A stretch of DNA of 64,000 nt from Orychophragmus violaceus (taxonomy: Eukaryota; Streptophyta; Magnoliopsida; Brassicales; Brassicaceae). Positions 23,421 through 36,724 of this stretch are shown here, piece by piece. Each line of letters starts with the position of its first letter. Within the stretch, counting starts at the first letter, position 1. Position numbers and translations under genes: made by a program. Under the pieces are notes generated by a model. That model saw only the letters and a list, made by a program, of their open reading frames with translations. It did no database searches and had not been told where the DNA came from. Where the stretch lies: positions 52,400,235 to 52,464,234 of the forward strand of contig CM058231.1 in assembly GCA_030180135.1 (NCBI GenBank), given 5' to 3'.

Positions 23421-24670
23421 TTGGAGAAAAATGGAAATTATTTAGGAAAGTTAAAAAAAAAAAGAGTAGGAGAAAGAAAGAGTCTTATAGTGAAAAATGA
23501 CCATCGTCCATAGCCATCGTAATGTCGCCCCTCGGTCTCCAGCCCTCGACAAAGCATCACCCAATGTGAGCTTCTCGTTTGTGGTATATATGCCATGAGC
23601 GCCCGATGCTCACCTATCGAACCTCGTCCATCGACCGACCTCCACCCGTTTTGCTCATATCAGACCACAGTCGTCGGCAAACACATGCATGATATCAACA
23701 TCCTAGCCGTGAGCTCATTTCCTCCATTAGTTTCCTCGGATGCGAGCATTGGTTGACTGTCACCCAATGCCGAGCCATCAGACCAGGAGCCTGAGACACT
23801 CCATGTCCGGTAGACTATCATCGACCACTACTAGCCCAATGCACCAGACCGATGCCACCCCTGACCCAGCGAAAACACTGTTTCTGCCCTTGGCCTATAA
23901 ATATTTTTAGAGACCTATTTTTTATCATCATCTCTTCTCCCAAGTCTCTTTTTGCCATTTTTTATTTAAACTCTTTTAATCAATTTCTTTAAATTTTTAA
24001 TGCAATTACTTCTTTTATTTTGTTAATCTCTTCATTTTATCTTCCTAATCATGTTTTTACACTTTATTTCTATGGATTTAGTTGGGAAAATAGTGATTAG
24101 TGAGTAGTCTTCTTTGGTTCTTAAGGATGAGGTAGATTACGATTATATGAGGGATGATATAATGTGTCTATTGCTTAGTTAATACTAATCAATTTCTATA
24201 AAGTTGATCACTACGCTCGATTTACAAGGACTTGTTAATCTAGATCGTAGGCTTGTAATTGCCGGGAAGGTATTCGATGAAATGCTTGAATGAATCTAAT
24301 TAGATATTTTGCATGCTTTGCCAATGGAAATTGATGTCTAATGTGTATTATCGTTATACGAACTTGAAATGAATGCTCTATTGTTTCTTAATCAGAAATC
24401 AGAATTTGTTCATGATTAGAAATTGATTAAAGGGATTAAGCTTGCTTGATTGGATTAGTCTAATGGTTAGTGTTCTTGATTAAAGGATTAAGCTTGCTTG
24501 ATGGTTTTGTGACAGAATTAATTGCATTCTAACTTGTAATTTGAAGTTGGAAAATGGAATGTTGCATGATTAGCATAGGATTAAGATGCATGGAAATGTG
24601 ATTAGCTAGTTTTAAGGTCATTAATAAATCATTTGCATGTGTGATTGTTTGATAAGCACCCATGATCATC
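23421..24670. other. Non-coding, probably LTR-derived sequence with a TATA box
   Basis: No open frame of note. A TATA motif (cctataaatattttt, 23898-23912, plus strand) after a C-rich stretch looks like an LTR promoter, and the sequence on both sides of Cassandra is continuous, so Cassandra inserted into it. No partner repeat in the window confirms an LTR. Confidence 0.4.
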
Positions 24671-26010
24671 TAATGTGCAAGGTTTAGTGTACTCAGATTT
24701 TAAATTTGTAACCCTAATTCTGCTAGTGCACAGTTGTTAATTGTAGTACTTAGGGTATCGATCCACATAGGCTAAGCGTTTTGGGTGCGATCTTATCTAA
24801 CAACAAATCAACAACCCCCACTAGAACAACTAAAGGGGGTTGTTGGTTGGTTGAGATGTCACAAAAGTAAATAAAGGTTTGTAAGCAATAAAAACGAAGC
24901 ATTAGGTCGTCAGGTATTTCTCAAGGGATCATGGGTTCGACATCTACTTAGAATTATACGTAGAGTTCAAAGACATAGTCTACTTATGGTATTAGAACTT
25001 GAAAAATGGAATAATGCCTAACCTATCTCATAGCATTAAACACATAATCTCTTCAACTCGACCAGTCAACTCTCGCAGCTAGCCGCGACGAAGATCATGC
25101 ATTAATATCTAGTTCATCCACGTTCAATGTTCCATGTAAGTCAATTGTCGCATCATACAGTACATTTGCTCGATTATCTATGTTTCGGCTAATAGCTACA
25201 ATACTCTCGTATTTCTATCAGTCCTAGGATCAGATTCTAAGAAGGGCGCTTTTAACAATGAATCATGCATTAAACATAAGGAAATAATCAAAAACCTGTA
25301 CTAATTACGAACCCTAATAGAAGCTTGCATAAAATAAATAACTAAAATAGACATGTAGCTTAGGGTTTCGGATCCTAGATCAGAGAATCCTTGAGCTAGA
25401 AATCTTGAATCCCTAAAAACTACCTAAAAGGTAAGAAAATTAGAAAATTACTTAGAAAACTTTAGAAGTGATTGTGTTGGTGATGATTTGAGAAGAGAAG
25501 GGTGTATGTCCTTATATAGGTGCTGAAGAGGAGGGTCCTTGCCTCGTATTTTTGATGGTGGACATTTCTCCTTAGTTTCAGTGGACTTAAGTTGGAAAAA
25601 TGGCACAAAACTGTCTAAAGTCGGTTGACTTCATGGGTCATATGGCCTTAGCTTTGAGCCTCCAGGTAGCGGCCATGAGTGTCTTCCCCACAGCCTGGGC
25701 TGCTCTGGGCGTAGCCAAGTGGCAGTTTTGATGCTCAGAGGGCCATTTTGTTCATGATGTATCTTGTGACATAACCGTTGGATTGTCTCAAACCAATTGC
25801 AAATGAAAGCTAGCATATACCTCTATTTTGTATATAAATTTGAGAATGATTTATCGGCGGGAAGGCATCTATTTGACGTCAAACTTCTGAGAGAAAGTGT
25901 GAGAGCCTAAAAAGTCAAATAAAACTACAAAAGGTATAAATATCTTAAAAACCATTAGAAAACACGTTAAAACACCAATCAAAGTATATAAATGATAGCT
26001 AAAATGATGT
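24671..26010 (-). repeat. Tat/Athila-like gypsy 3' LTR (element D)
   Basis: Its first 260 bases parallel 28116-28346 (gtgtact..., agtgcacagttg, gatcttatctaacaa, ctaaaggggg), the LTR next to the primer site. On the minus strand the LTR follows a tttgtttgaggac block near 26035, the sequence typically found just upstream of the purine tract in Tat/Athila-type elements. Length about 1.3 kb. Upper end approximate. Confidence 0.65.
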
Positions 26011-27399
26011 AAAAAGACTTAATTGTGTGTCCTCAAACAAAACAAAACTCTAAGTTATGAAAGAAGTATGAATGTGATATCTATAAATCTCAGTGACCGT
26101 CCTTCTAAACCATAACCATTGGGTATGAATCAATCAAAAGTCAGTCTAGAAAATTCTCACGAAAGCCCTGCAACACTAGTCAATAATGTCATCATGCAGA
26201 ATTAAAACTATCTAGACTCCCAAATCAGGTCAACTAGCTCTCTACATTCATTAATGGTGGTACGTGAATTTATAATATAGAGGAGCCAATCATGACTAAC
26301 GAGGCTAGGTATCAAAAAACATTTTGGGTTACCGTTTTCCGGAGGATGCTAGATATCGCGCAAATAGTAATAGAGAATAAAAGTGTTGAAGTCCACAGCC
26401 CTCATTCACTATATCACAAGTCAGATACTCATTTCCATCTTGATTTTTTCGTGTTTATTCCCATAGACTTAGATGTTTCTGTGGGGTCTTTTATAGAAAC
26501 GTCTCAAGGACTCCTTTATAATCAAACCATTGCTTGCTTTAGTCTTATTTTTGGTCTCAAGACTCTTATTGGCTTTTATATTCTTACTCTTATTGGCTTT
26601 TATATTCTTTCCTTTCCTTTATACACGATTTATTTTTTTTGAAGGGGGAAATGTGATATAGTGATAGAGCCATGAGAAATGAATTTTACCAATTTTTATG
26701 AGATGTTGAAGGCAAAGAAAAGCTCCTTTTTGTTGTTTTTTCTCTCCTACTCCAATGTCTCCGGTGCCTTCGTCTTCAATGCCTGAGAATTGTGTCGTCC
26801 CTCTCTCTCCCTAATTTTTTCAGATATTTTCATATCAAATAAAAAGAGAGAATGCATGAGATTTGAAAATATGGTTAATTTTTGGGTAGGGAACCAACTA
26901 AAAAATAGCTGGCCATCGAGGACAACAAAGAGTGGTGAAAAAGTGAAAGAAGTAGAGTGATGAAAGGGTGAAAGATGTCCAGAATGACAAATTGTCGTCA
27001 AGCCTAAAATTTACGATGAGAAATAATTAAGATCAGTTTAGGTTATCCTTCAGAGGAAATCTCTATAGAATTAATCTCTCAGATTGATGTCGTCGAAACT
27101 GCACTCTAGTTACCGCCTAGTCTAATATTGAATCTCAAAATACATGTTATTAGGAATAGCGTAGAAGCACACATGTCATAATTGTCATAGTTTTTGGTAC
27201 TCACACCTACTCAAATCAAAATCATCACAATCTTATTAGTTGAGAAAACACTTTTAAACTTGTGGAAATTCATAATCGTTTTCATCATAAGTATCAGCTC
27301 TTTGTTGTTTATTTTTTCCTCGCCATTAGTACTTTGGGATTGAGCTTGATGTAATTCATTGTTGCGAGTGCATTTTGTCATATTAGTGATCAAGATACG
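26011..27399 (-). mobile_element. Element D internal remnant without pol
   Basis: Between gag and 3' LTR I see no protease, RT, RNase H or integrase motif. Reading frames are short on both strands. The element looks internally deleted, leaving a gag-only derivative. Confidence 0.5.
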
Positions 27400-27990
27400 T
27401 GCACTCTCAACAAATATAGCCAAGAAATCTCCATTATTGGCATCATCATGATGAGATTTTTATTTATTAACTATTCCCCTACAGAAAATATTCAACATGT
27501 ATTCTTTAGAGAATCTATGACGAAGACAATTATTTTTCAAATGAGATTTGAATGAAAATTAGTAGAGAAACGATCAAGAAAAGCTGACATGCATTCATCC
27601 CAAGTGGTGATCGATGCTGGAGGTAGCGTCTTAAGTCATTTGCTAGCTTCTTCACTCAGAGAGAATGGAAAGATCTTACACTTCGGGTAGTCTCCATTCA
27701 ATTAGGTGGTTGTGCAGATTCCTTCGAAAGCTTTGATGTGGTACATTAGGTGTTCGGTTACGGTCCCATGGAATGGATTTTCTTGGACTAAGGCAATGAT
27801 GTGTGCCTTAATCTCAAACTCTTCTCCATCTGGAGGTTCTGGTGGAGGGCGGTTTGGTCCAGCAAGAATTTTTGAGGTGCTTCGGATTCAGAAATCATCG
27901 GGTCTCGGTTTGATTGATGTCATCATTGCCTTCCAACAACTTGGGCAAGTCACCAGATGACTAGACATCACCACGAGAATCAACGGTCGG
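27400..27990 (-). pseudogene. Tat/Athila-like gag remnant
   Basis: On the minus strand 27850-27550 encodes FEIKAHIIALVQENPFHG followed after a few residues by HLMYHIKAFEGIC, a stop, then CKIFPFSLSEEASKWLKTLP and ITTWDECMSAFLDRF. This order (IK..L..LVQ...FHG, H+..F..IC, +LFPFSL...A..WL.SLP, I.TWD.....FL.+F) is the gag core of Athila/Tat elements. One clear in-frame stop (near 27700) and loss of the C-terminal half make it a pseudogene. It starts about 100 bases after the primer site. Confidence 0.8.
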
Positions 27991-28090
27991 ATCCTGGATC
28001 TCCATGGATTAACCTAAAAATAAAAAGTAAAAGAAGAAAGTAAAATGTTTTAATGGACTTACAGTTGAAAATCACCGGAAAACAAACCAA

Positions 28091-28110
28091 AGTCCTCGAC
28101 AACGGTGCCA
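28091..28110 (-). other. Primer binding site of element D (tRNA-Asp type)
   Basis: The minus strand reads tggcaccgttgtcgaggact, four differences from the tggcgccgttgccgggga consensus used by Athila/Tat elements. It sits five bases after the LTR end at 28116. Confidence 0.8.
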
Positions 28111-28115
28111 AAACT

Positions 28116-28346
28116 TGATGTACATGGTACAGTGTACTTAGGTTTTAAATTTATATCCCTAATTATGCAAGTGCACAGTTGTGCGATCCAAATAGATTAA
28201 GTTGTTTAGGTGTGATCTTATCTAACAAAAAATCAGACTAGAACGACTAAAGGGGGTAGTTTGTTGGTGGAGATCTCACGAAAGTAAAAAGCGGTTTGTA
28301 AGAAATAAAACGAAGTGTTGGGTCATCGGGGCTTCTCATGGGATCA
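28116..28346 (-). repeat. Element D 5' LTR, truncated
   Basis: The last 230 bases of the LTR in minus orientation, similar to 24671-24930. It is cut at 28346, where the gypsy pol array starts. Confidence 0.7.
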
Positions 28347-30722
28347 TGTTTGCTTGTTTGACGTTTGTATTGGGCCGTCTTCATCTCCAAGTTGTCTTTA
28401 GTCCTCTAATGCATCTTCTTTGATGATTTTGGCCTTGTTATCTCCATCCTGATTTGCAAACTCCAATGGTGGCAATGGCTTCAAGTATAAGGGGGTGTTT
28501 AGTTTAAATCCATGCACAATCTCAAACGGTGGAAACTTAGTAGAAGAATGGTTAGCATGATTATAAGCAAATTCAATGTAAGGAAGATAATGAAACCAAT
28601 TCCTCAGATTTATTCCAACTGTAGCCCTTAAGAGGGCATATAAGGTTCTATTGACAACCTCAGTTTGGCCATCTGTCTAAGGATGTCACGTGGTAGAGAA
28701 GATCAACTTGGTCCCGAGATTTGTCCAATGTGTCATCCAGAAATGGTTCAGGAACGTCGTGTCTCTGCCTGATACAATGGAACGTGGTAGCCCATGTAAC
28801 CTATCCACTTCCCTGGAAAAAATATGTTGTATATGTGCCATCATTAGTCTTAGCACATCGAATGAAATGTGCCATCTTCTAGAACCGGTCCACAACCACA
28901 AAAATGATCACCTTGTGCATAATCTTTGATAAACCAGACACAAAGTCCAAAGAAATATCAACCCAAGGCTTGTTAAAAATAGGTAAAGGCATATGACATG
29001 GACTTGGTATTAAGGCATGTCATGAATTTGAAACAAAGTCTCCCCACATCACGTTTTAGATGCGGACCTAAGAATTCATCAACCATGACACTCAATGTCT
29101 TGTCCACGGCAAAATTTCCCATCAATCCTCCTTCTTGAGACTTACTGATCAGAAGCTCTCTCATTTAGCCTTGAGGAATGCACAGTCGTTTGTCTCTGAA
29201 CAAGACTCCTTCATGCATGTAGAACAATCCCTTAGCTCCCTTACTGCATTCCTAAAAAATCTCACCAAAATTCTGATAATCTTCATAATTCTCCATGATA
29301 TGCTCTTATCCCATAACTTTGATATCCATGGTGTTGATCAAGTCATATCTCCTGGACAAGGCATCGGCCAATATGTTGTCTTTGCCCTTCTTGATGAAGA
29401 CGAAACAGTTTCCATGAACACCAACCATCTAGAACAATACATTGAGTATGGATCATGAATTCTTTGTCCAGAAGGTAGTGTTGCCACGTCTCCAAAGATC
29501 TCATCACCAATGCATGCAGCTACTTGTCGTAGGTGGGATAGTTGAGTTTAGTTCTGCTGATTTTCTCACTGAAATAAGCCACAGGCCAACCTCCTTGGGT
29601 GAGGACTGCTCCAATCCCTAAACCCGAAGCATCACATTCAATCTCAAATATTTTTTCAAAGTAAGGCAAAGTCAAAACAAGAGCGTTAGTTAACGCCTCC
29701 TCCTGAGTGAGTCCCCACTTGAATGCCACATCCTTCTTTCTCACGGCTGTGACTGGTGTAGCTCCTGTACTGAAGTCTTTGAAAAATATCCTGTAAAAGC
29801 TAGCCAAGCCGTGGAAGCTTTTGACGTGGCCGATTCTTGTTGGTGTGGGCCATTTTTGGATGGCATTTACCTTTTACTTATTCACCTGTAATCCCTACGA
29901 ACTCACAATAAAACCTTAGAAAACAAGATGGTCAGTGGAAAAGGTAAACTTCTTGAGGTTAGCATAAATACCTTGTAGACGAAGAGTCTTTAAAACATGC
30001 TCAAGATGGACAATGTGGTCGGAAGAGCATTAACTGTAATTAAAATATCATCAATGTGCACAACAACAAACTTATTGATGTAGGCCCTTAAGACATAATT
30101 CATGAGCCTCATGAACATGAATGGAGCGTTTGTAAGACCAAATGGAATCACGAGCCATTTGTATAAACACTGCTTGGTCTTGAAAGGAGTTTTTCACTAG
30201 TTTCCATCTTTGATCCTCACTTGATGATATCACTTCTTATGTACACTTTGGAGAAGACTGTTGCACCATGTAGCTCGTACAACATGTCATCAAGCCATGG
30301 TATGGGATGCATGTACTTGATGGTGATGTTGTTTATGGCTCGAAAGTATTTGCACATTCTCCACGTCCCATCTATCTTAGACACCAAGAGAACATGAGCG
30401 ACACACGAGCTGAGGCTTTCACGAATGCAGCCCTTAGACATAAAGTCCTAAATTTGTTTCTCCAGATTCTTAGACTTTTTAGGATTCATTTGTAGGACGG
30501 CCAGTTTTGTATAGAAGAACCGATCATTTGATCGATATGATGCTCAATTCCTCTAATTGGTGGAAGCTCGGCAGGTATATCATCTAGAAACACGTCCTTA
30601 AACATGTTAAGAAAATAAACCACTTATCGGGGCAGCGCTAGATCACTAGGACCATTATTAGCACATGTGTGTTCTGACTACAAACGTTATAAATTGAATT
30701 TTAAGTATTGAACAAGTTGGTC
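28347..30722 (-). pseudogene. Gypsy pol segment, array copy A (RT-RNaseH-integrase)
   Basis: Minus strand, 5' to 3': protease-RT linker (30722), RT with SLSSCVAHVLLVSKIDGTWR near 30400 and HPIPWLDDMLYELHGATVFSK, palm motif read as VVVHIDDILI near 30045 (both Asp retained), RT thumb and RNase H with VLTQGGWPVAYFSEK near 29570, KKGKDNIxADALS region near 29370, integrase finger with GGLMGNFAVDKTL near 29110, core blocks near 28950-28750 and the QTEVVN region near 28660. Several frameshifts and stops. The integrase end is cut at 28347. Confidence 0.85.
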
Positions 30723-33218
30723 TTATTTTGGTTTGGAAACCTCTCTTGTCTAATGTGCAACCACACCCAATATCATGCATAAAAAAAAATCTCCCTCCTG
30801 TTTTTGTTTGCTTGACGTTTGTATTGGGCCGTCTGCTTATTCAGGTTGTCCTTAGTCTAATGATTCAGCTTCTTTGATTATTTCGGCCTTGTTAGCTCCA
30901 TCCAGATTTGAAAACTCCAATGGTGGTAATTGTTTTAGTATGAGGGGTTGTCTGGCTTAAATCCATACACATTCTCAAACGGTAGCAGCTTAGTAGCATA
31001 GAGGTTAGCATGATTATAAGAAAATTCAATGTATGGAAGACAATGTAACGAATTCCTCAGATTTCTACCAATTGTAGCCCTTAAGAAGTCATATAAGGTT
31101 ATGTTGACAACCTCTGTTTGGCATTATGTCTGAGGATGGCACATGGTAGAGAAGAGAAACTTGGTCCTGAGCTTTCTCTAAAGTGTCATCCTGAAATGGT
31201 TCAGGAACTTTGTGTCTTTTCCTGATACAATGGACCATGATAGCCCATGTAACCTCACAACTTTACTGGAAAAATATGGTGTATGTGTGGCATTATTAGT
31301 CTTTGCAAATTGAATGAAATGTACCCTTTTTGAGAACCTGTCTATAACAACAAAAATGATATCCTTGTACCTGATCTTTGGTAAACCTGACACAAATTCC
31401 ATAGAAATATCCACCCAAGGCTTGTTAGGGTGACATGGACTTGGTTAAAAGGCATGCCATGCATTTGAAACAGAATATTTCCACATCACGTGTCAGATAA
31501 GGCCAGAAGAAGTCACCAACAAGGAAACTCACTATCTTGTCCACGCCAAAGTGTCCCATCAAGCCTCCGCCATGAGACTCACTGATCAGAAGCTCTCTTA
31601 TTGTGCCTTAAGAAATGCATAATTCTTTTGTCTCTGAACTGGAATCCTTCATGCACATATAACAGTCCCTTATCTCCCTTGCTGCATTCCTGAAAGATCT
31701 CACCAAAATTCGGATCATCTTCATAATTCTCGCTGATATGCTTGAACCCATAACTTTGGCCTCCATGTTGTTGATCAAGCCATATATCTTGGACAGGGCG
31801 TCGCCTACTATGTTGTCTTTGCCCTTCTTGTATTCAATAGGGTACGTGAAAGTCTTCCCGAACTCCAGCAATCTAGCATTCCTTTTTTTAGTGTCTTTTT
31901 CCTCTGAGATGCTTCAACGTCACATGATATATGTGGATCACAAATTCTTTGGCCAAAAGTTGTGCTGCCACGTCTCCAAAGATCTCACCAATGCATACAG
32001 CTCCTTGTCGTAGGTAGTATAGTTAAGGGTAGCTCCAATGAGTTTCTCACTAAAATAAACCACAGGTTGACCTCCTTGGGTGACCAAGACTCCAATCCCT
32101 ATACCTAAAGCATCACATTCAATCTCAAATGTTTTTTCAAAGAGGGCCAAGTCAAAACAGGAGTGTTAGTGAAACAATCTTTAAGCTTCTGAAATGCCTC
32201 CTCCTCAGCTAGTCCTCACTTATATGTCACATCCTTCTTGATAACAGTTGTGACTGGTGTAGCTACTATACTAAAGTCTTTGACAAGTCTTCTGTAAACT
32301 CTAGCCAAGCCGTGGAAGATTCTGGCTTGGCCAATGCTAATTGGTGTGGCCCATTCTTTGATGGCATTTACCTTTTCCTTATTCACATGTAATCCTTACG
32401 GATTCATAACAAAACCTAGGAAAACAAGCTGATTAGTGCAGAAGGTGAACTTCTTGAGGATAACATAAAGACCTTCTTGACGAAGAGTCTTTAAAACTTG
32501 CTCAAGATGCACAATGTAGTCGGAAAAGCATTTTCTGTAAATTAAAATATCATAAAAGTACACAACCACAAACTTAAAGATGTATTAAGACCTGGTTCAT
32601 GAGCCTCATGAACGTGGATGGAGCGTTAGTAAGACCAAATGGCATCACGAGCCATTCGTATAGACATTACTTGGTCTTGAAAGCAACCTTCCACTTGTCT
32701 CCTTCTTTCATCCTCACTTGGTGATAGCACTTCTTCAGTCCACTTTTGAGAAGACCGTTCCACCATGTAGATCATCCAAAATTTCATCAAGCCGTGATAT
32801 GGGATGCATGTACTTAATGGTGATGTTGTTGATGGCTCGGAAGTCTACGCACATTCTCTACATCCCATCTATCTTAAGCACTGAGAGAATAGGAATGACA
32901 CAAGGGCAGAGGCTTCGACGTATGTAGCACTTGGACATAAAGTCCTGAATCTACTTCTCCATATTCTTAGACTGAATAGGATTCATTTGTAGGTCGGCTG
33001 GTTTTGTAGAGAAGAACCGTGAACTAGATCGGTTCACGCCCAATGCCTCTGATTGGTTGAAGTATGGCTGGTATCTCTTCTGGAAACACTTCCTTAAACT
33101 TTTTCAACAAAGAAACATCTTCTTGGAGCAGCTCTAGATCACTAGGATCATTAGTATCACCTGCTTGTCCTAACTAAAAGCTTTAGAAATGGAATTTTTA
33201 GTATTGAACAAGTTGGTC
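30723..33218 (-). pseudogene. Gypsy pol segment, array copy B (RT-RNaseH-integrase)
   Basis: Same domain order as copy A over about 2.5 kb. RT palm motif near 32545 reads YFYDILI, the first catalytic Asp changed to Tyr. RNase H with VTQGGQPVVYFSEKL (32085), KKGKDNIVGDALS (31815), integrase finger near 31560, core start MDISMEFVSGLPKIRYKD (31410), and the DWVWLHM-type C-terminal block near 30750. Its integrase end runs directly into the linker of copy A with the same boundary as the C/B junction. Confidence 0.85.
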
Positions 33219-35744
33219 TTATTTTGGTTTGGAAGCCTCTCTGGTATCATGTGCAACCACAACCAATCTACTGCTTCAATGATGATCACCCTCCTGTTTT
33301 TGTTTGCTTGATGTTTGTATTGGGACATCTTCTTTTTCAGGTTGTCCTTAGTCTTCTGATGCAGCTTATTCGATTATTTCGGCCTTGCTAGCTCCATCCT
33401 GATTTGCAAACTCCAATGGTGGCAATGGCTTCAAGTATAATGGGGTGTTTGGCTAAAATCCATAATCAATCTCAAATGGTGACAGCTTAGTATCATATTG
33501 GTTAGCATGATTTTAAGAAAATTCAATGTATGGAAGACAATGTAACCAATTCCTCAGATTTTTACCAATTGTAGCCCTTAAGAGGGAATATAATGTTATG
33601 TTGACAATCTTGGTTTGGCCATCTGTCTTACGATGGCATGTGGTAAAGATGAGAAACTTGGTCCCGTGCTTTCTCCAAAGTGTCATCAAAAAATAGTCCA
33701 GGAACTTTGTGTATCTTCTTGATACAATGGATTGTGGGAGCCCATGTAACCTCACCACTTTCCTGGAAGAAAATATGCGGTCTGTGTGACACCATTAGTT
33801 TTAGCACATTGATGAAATGTCCCATCTTTGAGAGCCGGTCCATATCCACAAAATGATTTCCTTGTCCCTGGTCTTTGGTAAACCTGACACAATTCAATAG
33901 AAATATCCACCCAAGGCCTGTTAGGAATAGCTAGGCATGTAAAGACCGTATGGATGTGACATGGACTTGTTTCTGAGGCATGTCATGCATTTGAAACAAA
34001 ATCTTTCCACATCATATTTCAGATAAGTCCATGAGAAGTCACCAACATGGAACCTCAGTATCTTATCCACGCCAAAGTGTCCCATCAAGCCTCCTCCATG
34101 AGACTCACTGATTAGAAGCTCTATGATCGAACCTTGAGAAATGCACATTCGTTTGTCTCTGAACAGGAATCCTTCATGCACGTAGAGCAGTCCCTTATCT
34201 CCATTCTTGCATTCCTGAAAGATCTCACCAAAATTTGGATCATCTTCATAATCCACCTTGATTTGCTCGGATCCCAGAACTTTGGTCTCCATGGTGTTGA
34301 TCAAGGCATATCTCCTCGACAGGGCATCGGTTACTATGTTGTCTTTGCTTCTTGTATTCAATAAGGTACGTGAAAGTCTTCCCGAACTCCAGCCATCTAG
34401 CATGCCTATTTTTGATTGTCGGTTGTCCTATGAGATGCTTCAACGTCTCATGATCTATGTGGATCACGAATTCTTTGGCCCGAAGGTATTGCTACCATAT
34501 CTCCAAATATCTCACCAATGCATACAAATCCTTGTCATAGGTAGTATAGTTTAGGGCAGCTGAACTGATTTTCTCACTAAAATAAGCCATGGGCCGACCT
34601 CCTTGGATGAGCACGGCTCCTATCCCTAAACCTGAAGCATCACATTCAATCTCAAATATTTTTTTTCAAAGTTAGGCCAAGTCAAAACAGGAGTGTTAGT
34701 TAAACATTCTTTAAGCTTCTGAAACGCCTCCTCCTGACCTGGTCCCCATTTAAATGTCACATCCTTCTTGATCACAGTTGTGACTGGTGTAGCTACTATA
34801 CTAAAGTCTTTGACAAGTCTTCTGTAAACTCTAGCCAAGCCGTGGAAGATTCTGGCTTGGCCAATGCTAATTGGCGTGGCCCATTCTTTGATGGCATTTA
34901 CCTTTTCCTTATTAACATGTAATCCTTACGAACTCATAAAAAACCTAGGAAAACAAGCTGATTAGTGCAGAAACTTCTTGAGGATAACATAAAGACCTTC
35001 TTGACGAAGAGTCTTTAAAACTTGCTCAAGATGCACAATGTAGTCGGAAAAGCATTTTCTGTAAATTAAAATATCATAAAAGTACACAACCACAAACATA
35101 TTGATGTAGGCCCTTAAGACCTGGTCATGAGCCTCATGGATGTGGATGGAGTGCTGGTACGACCAAATGGCATCACAAACCATTCGTATAGACATTACTT
35201 AGTATTGAAAGTAGTCTTCCACTTGTCTCCTTCTTTCATTCTCACTTTATGATAGCACTTCTTAAGTCCACTTTGGAGAAGACCGTTACACTATGTAGCT
35301 CGCCCAACATGTCATCAAGCAGGGATATGGGAGGTATATACTTAATGGTGATGTTGTTGATGGCTCGGAAGTCTACTCACATTCTCCATGTCCAATCTCT
35401 ATTAGGCACCAAGAGAACATGAATGGCACACGGGCTGAGGCTTTCATTGATGTAGCCCTTAGACATAAAGTCATGAATTTGCTTCTCATTTTCTTAGACT
35501 CATAGGTTTCATTTGTAGCTCCGCTGGTTTGGTAGAGAATAACCATGGACTAGATCGTTTCATGCTCAATGCCTTTGATTGGTGGAAGGTTGGCTGGTAT
35601 CTCTTATGGAAACACGTCCTTAAACATGTTCAACAAAGAAACATCTTCTCGGGGAAGATCTAGATCACTAGGATCATTAGTAGCACCTGCTTGTTCTGAC
35701 TAATAGCTTTAGAAATGTAATTTGATGTAATGAACAAGTTGGTC
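33219..35744 (-). pseudogene. Gypsy pol segment, array copy C (RT-RNaseH-integrase)
   Basis: Most upstream copy in reading direction. RT palm motif near 35080 reads MFVVVYFYDILIYRK, with the same Asp to Tyr change as copy B. RNase H near 34800-34560, KNRHARWLEFGKTFTYLIEYKK (34400), integrase finger HGGGLMGHFGVDK (34100) with FCFKCMTC (33990), core and QTKIVN block (33620), GPY/F-like end near 33260. Frameshifts and stops throughout. Continuous upstream with protease and gag. Confidence 0.85.
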
Positions 35745-36720
35745 ATACTAACCATGCAATCCTTTGCAAGTTTTAAATGCATTTTGTGGATCTTCAAAGG
35801 TGTAAGTGATGCGAGATTGTTCTTGTGTTTGTTATGGCTGAAAGAGTAGTGATTGATATGCCCATTTCGCAAAGTCTCCTTGTCGAATTTCCAAGGCCGG
35901 CCTAGTAGCAGATGGCCTACTTTCATTGGAACGACATCATATACCACATGTTCGCAATACTTTCATACACCGAATGGCACTGTGACTTGTCTATGTGTCA
36001 TTGTTGATCCATCTAAGTCTGTATTGCTGCGGATCCTTGGTGACCTTGAGACCTTGCTTATAAACCATGTACAGCCACATTAGCACAAGTCTCCATCTAT
36101 AGTGAGACTACATACCAATTGTTCACGCTGCATATTATATGAAAGATGTTTTCCCATTGAATTGTCTATGGATCTACTAGTTCACCGAGGGCTCTCCTGA
36201 TTACTAGAATCTATCCAACGTCTGGGTACTCAATGGTGGTGTTTGTCTCGTACGTCTCTTCTTCTTATTTATACTTGTCCTTAGATTCGTACTCTCTATT
36301 TACATTGACGATCATGACTCATTGGTTGGGGCATTCTCGAGCCATGTGTCATTTTTCCTAATATTTGAAACACATAATATCTCTATCACTAGAAGTACTA
36401 GGAAACTTACCTTCTTTTAGTCGGTTTAATTTTAGAACCACGTTGTTCGGCTTCTTGACCTGTGACTCTATATCGGTGTCTTTGCCCTTGTCCACGGCCT
36501 TAGGTGCAGAAGGTTTCCAGTTTTTTCTTGCTCTGGCTTGTGATAGCTGTCTTGCGTTTGACATGTTTCTGAGCTTGAATTCACAGGTGCATAAGCTCGG
36601 ACATGTCGTGGTAAGGCTGAATCTCGAGCTTCCATACAATGCGGTCGTGCAGGCCGTCCATGAATTGGGCCATGAGAGTCTCCTCATAATTTTCTAGCTC
36701 GATCATATGCTCAAAGTTAG
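35745..36720 (-). pseudogene. Gypsy gag C-terminus and protease remnant upstream of copy C
   Basis: Minus strand: gag block NFEHMIELENYEETLMAQFMDGL (from 36720), QPYHDMSELMHL, a stop, the basic linker, and a partial zinc knuckle (CFKY near 36360). Protease follows with VVPMKVGHLLLGRPWKFDKE near 35920 and a YSF block. Only one gag-protease region is present for three RT-integrase copies. It is cut at 36720 by the adjacent Tat-like LTR. Confidence 0.8.
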
Positions 36721-36724
36721 TTTC

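Noticed and set aside
28690..34554. Plus-strand open frames across the pol array
   Set aside because: All are antisense to RT, RNase H or integrase sequence read on the minus strand and recur in each array copy.
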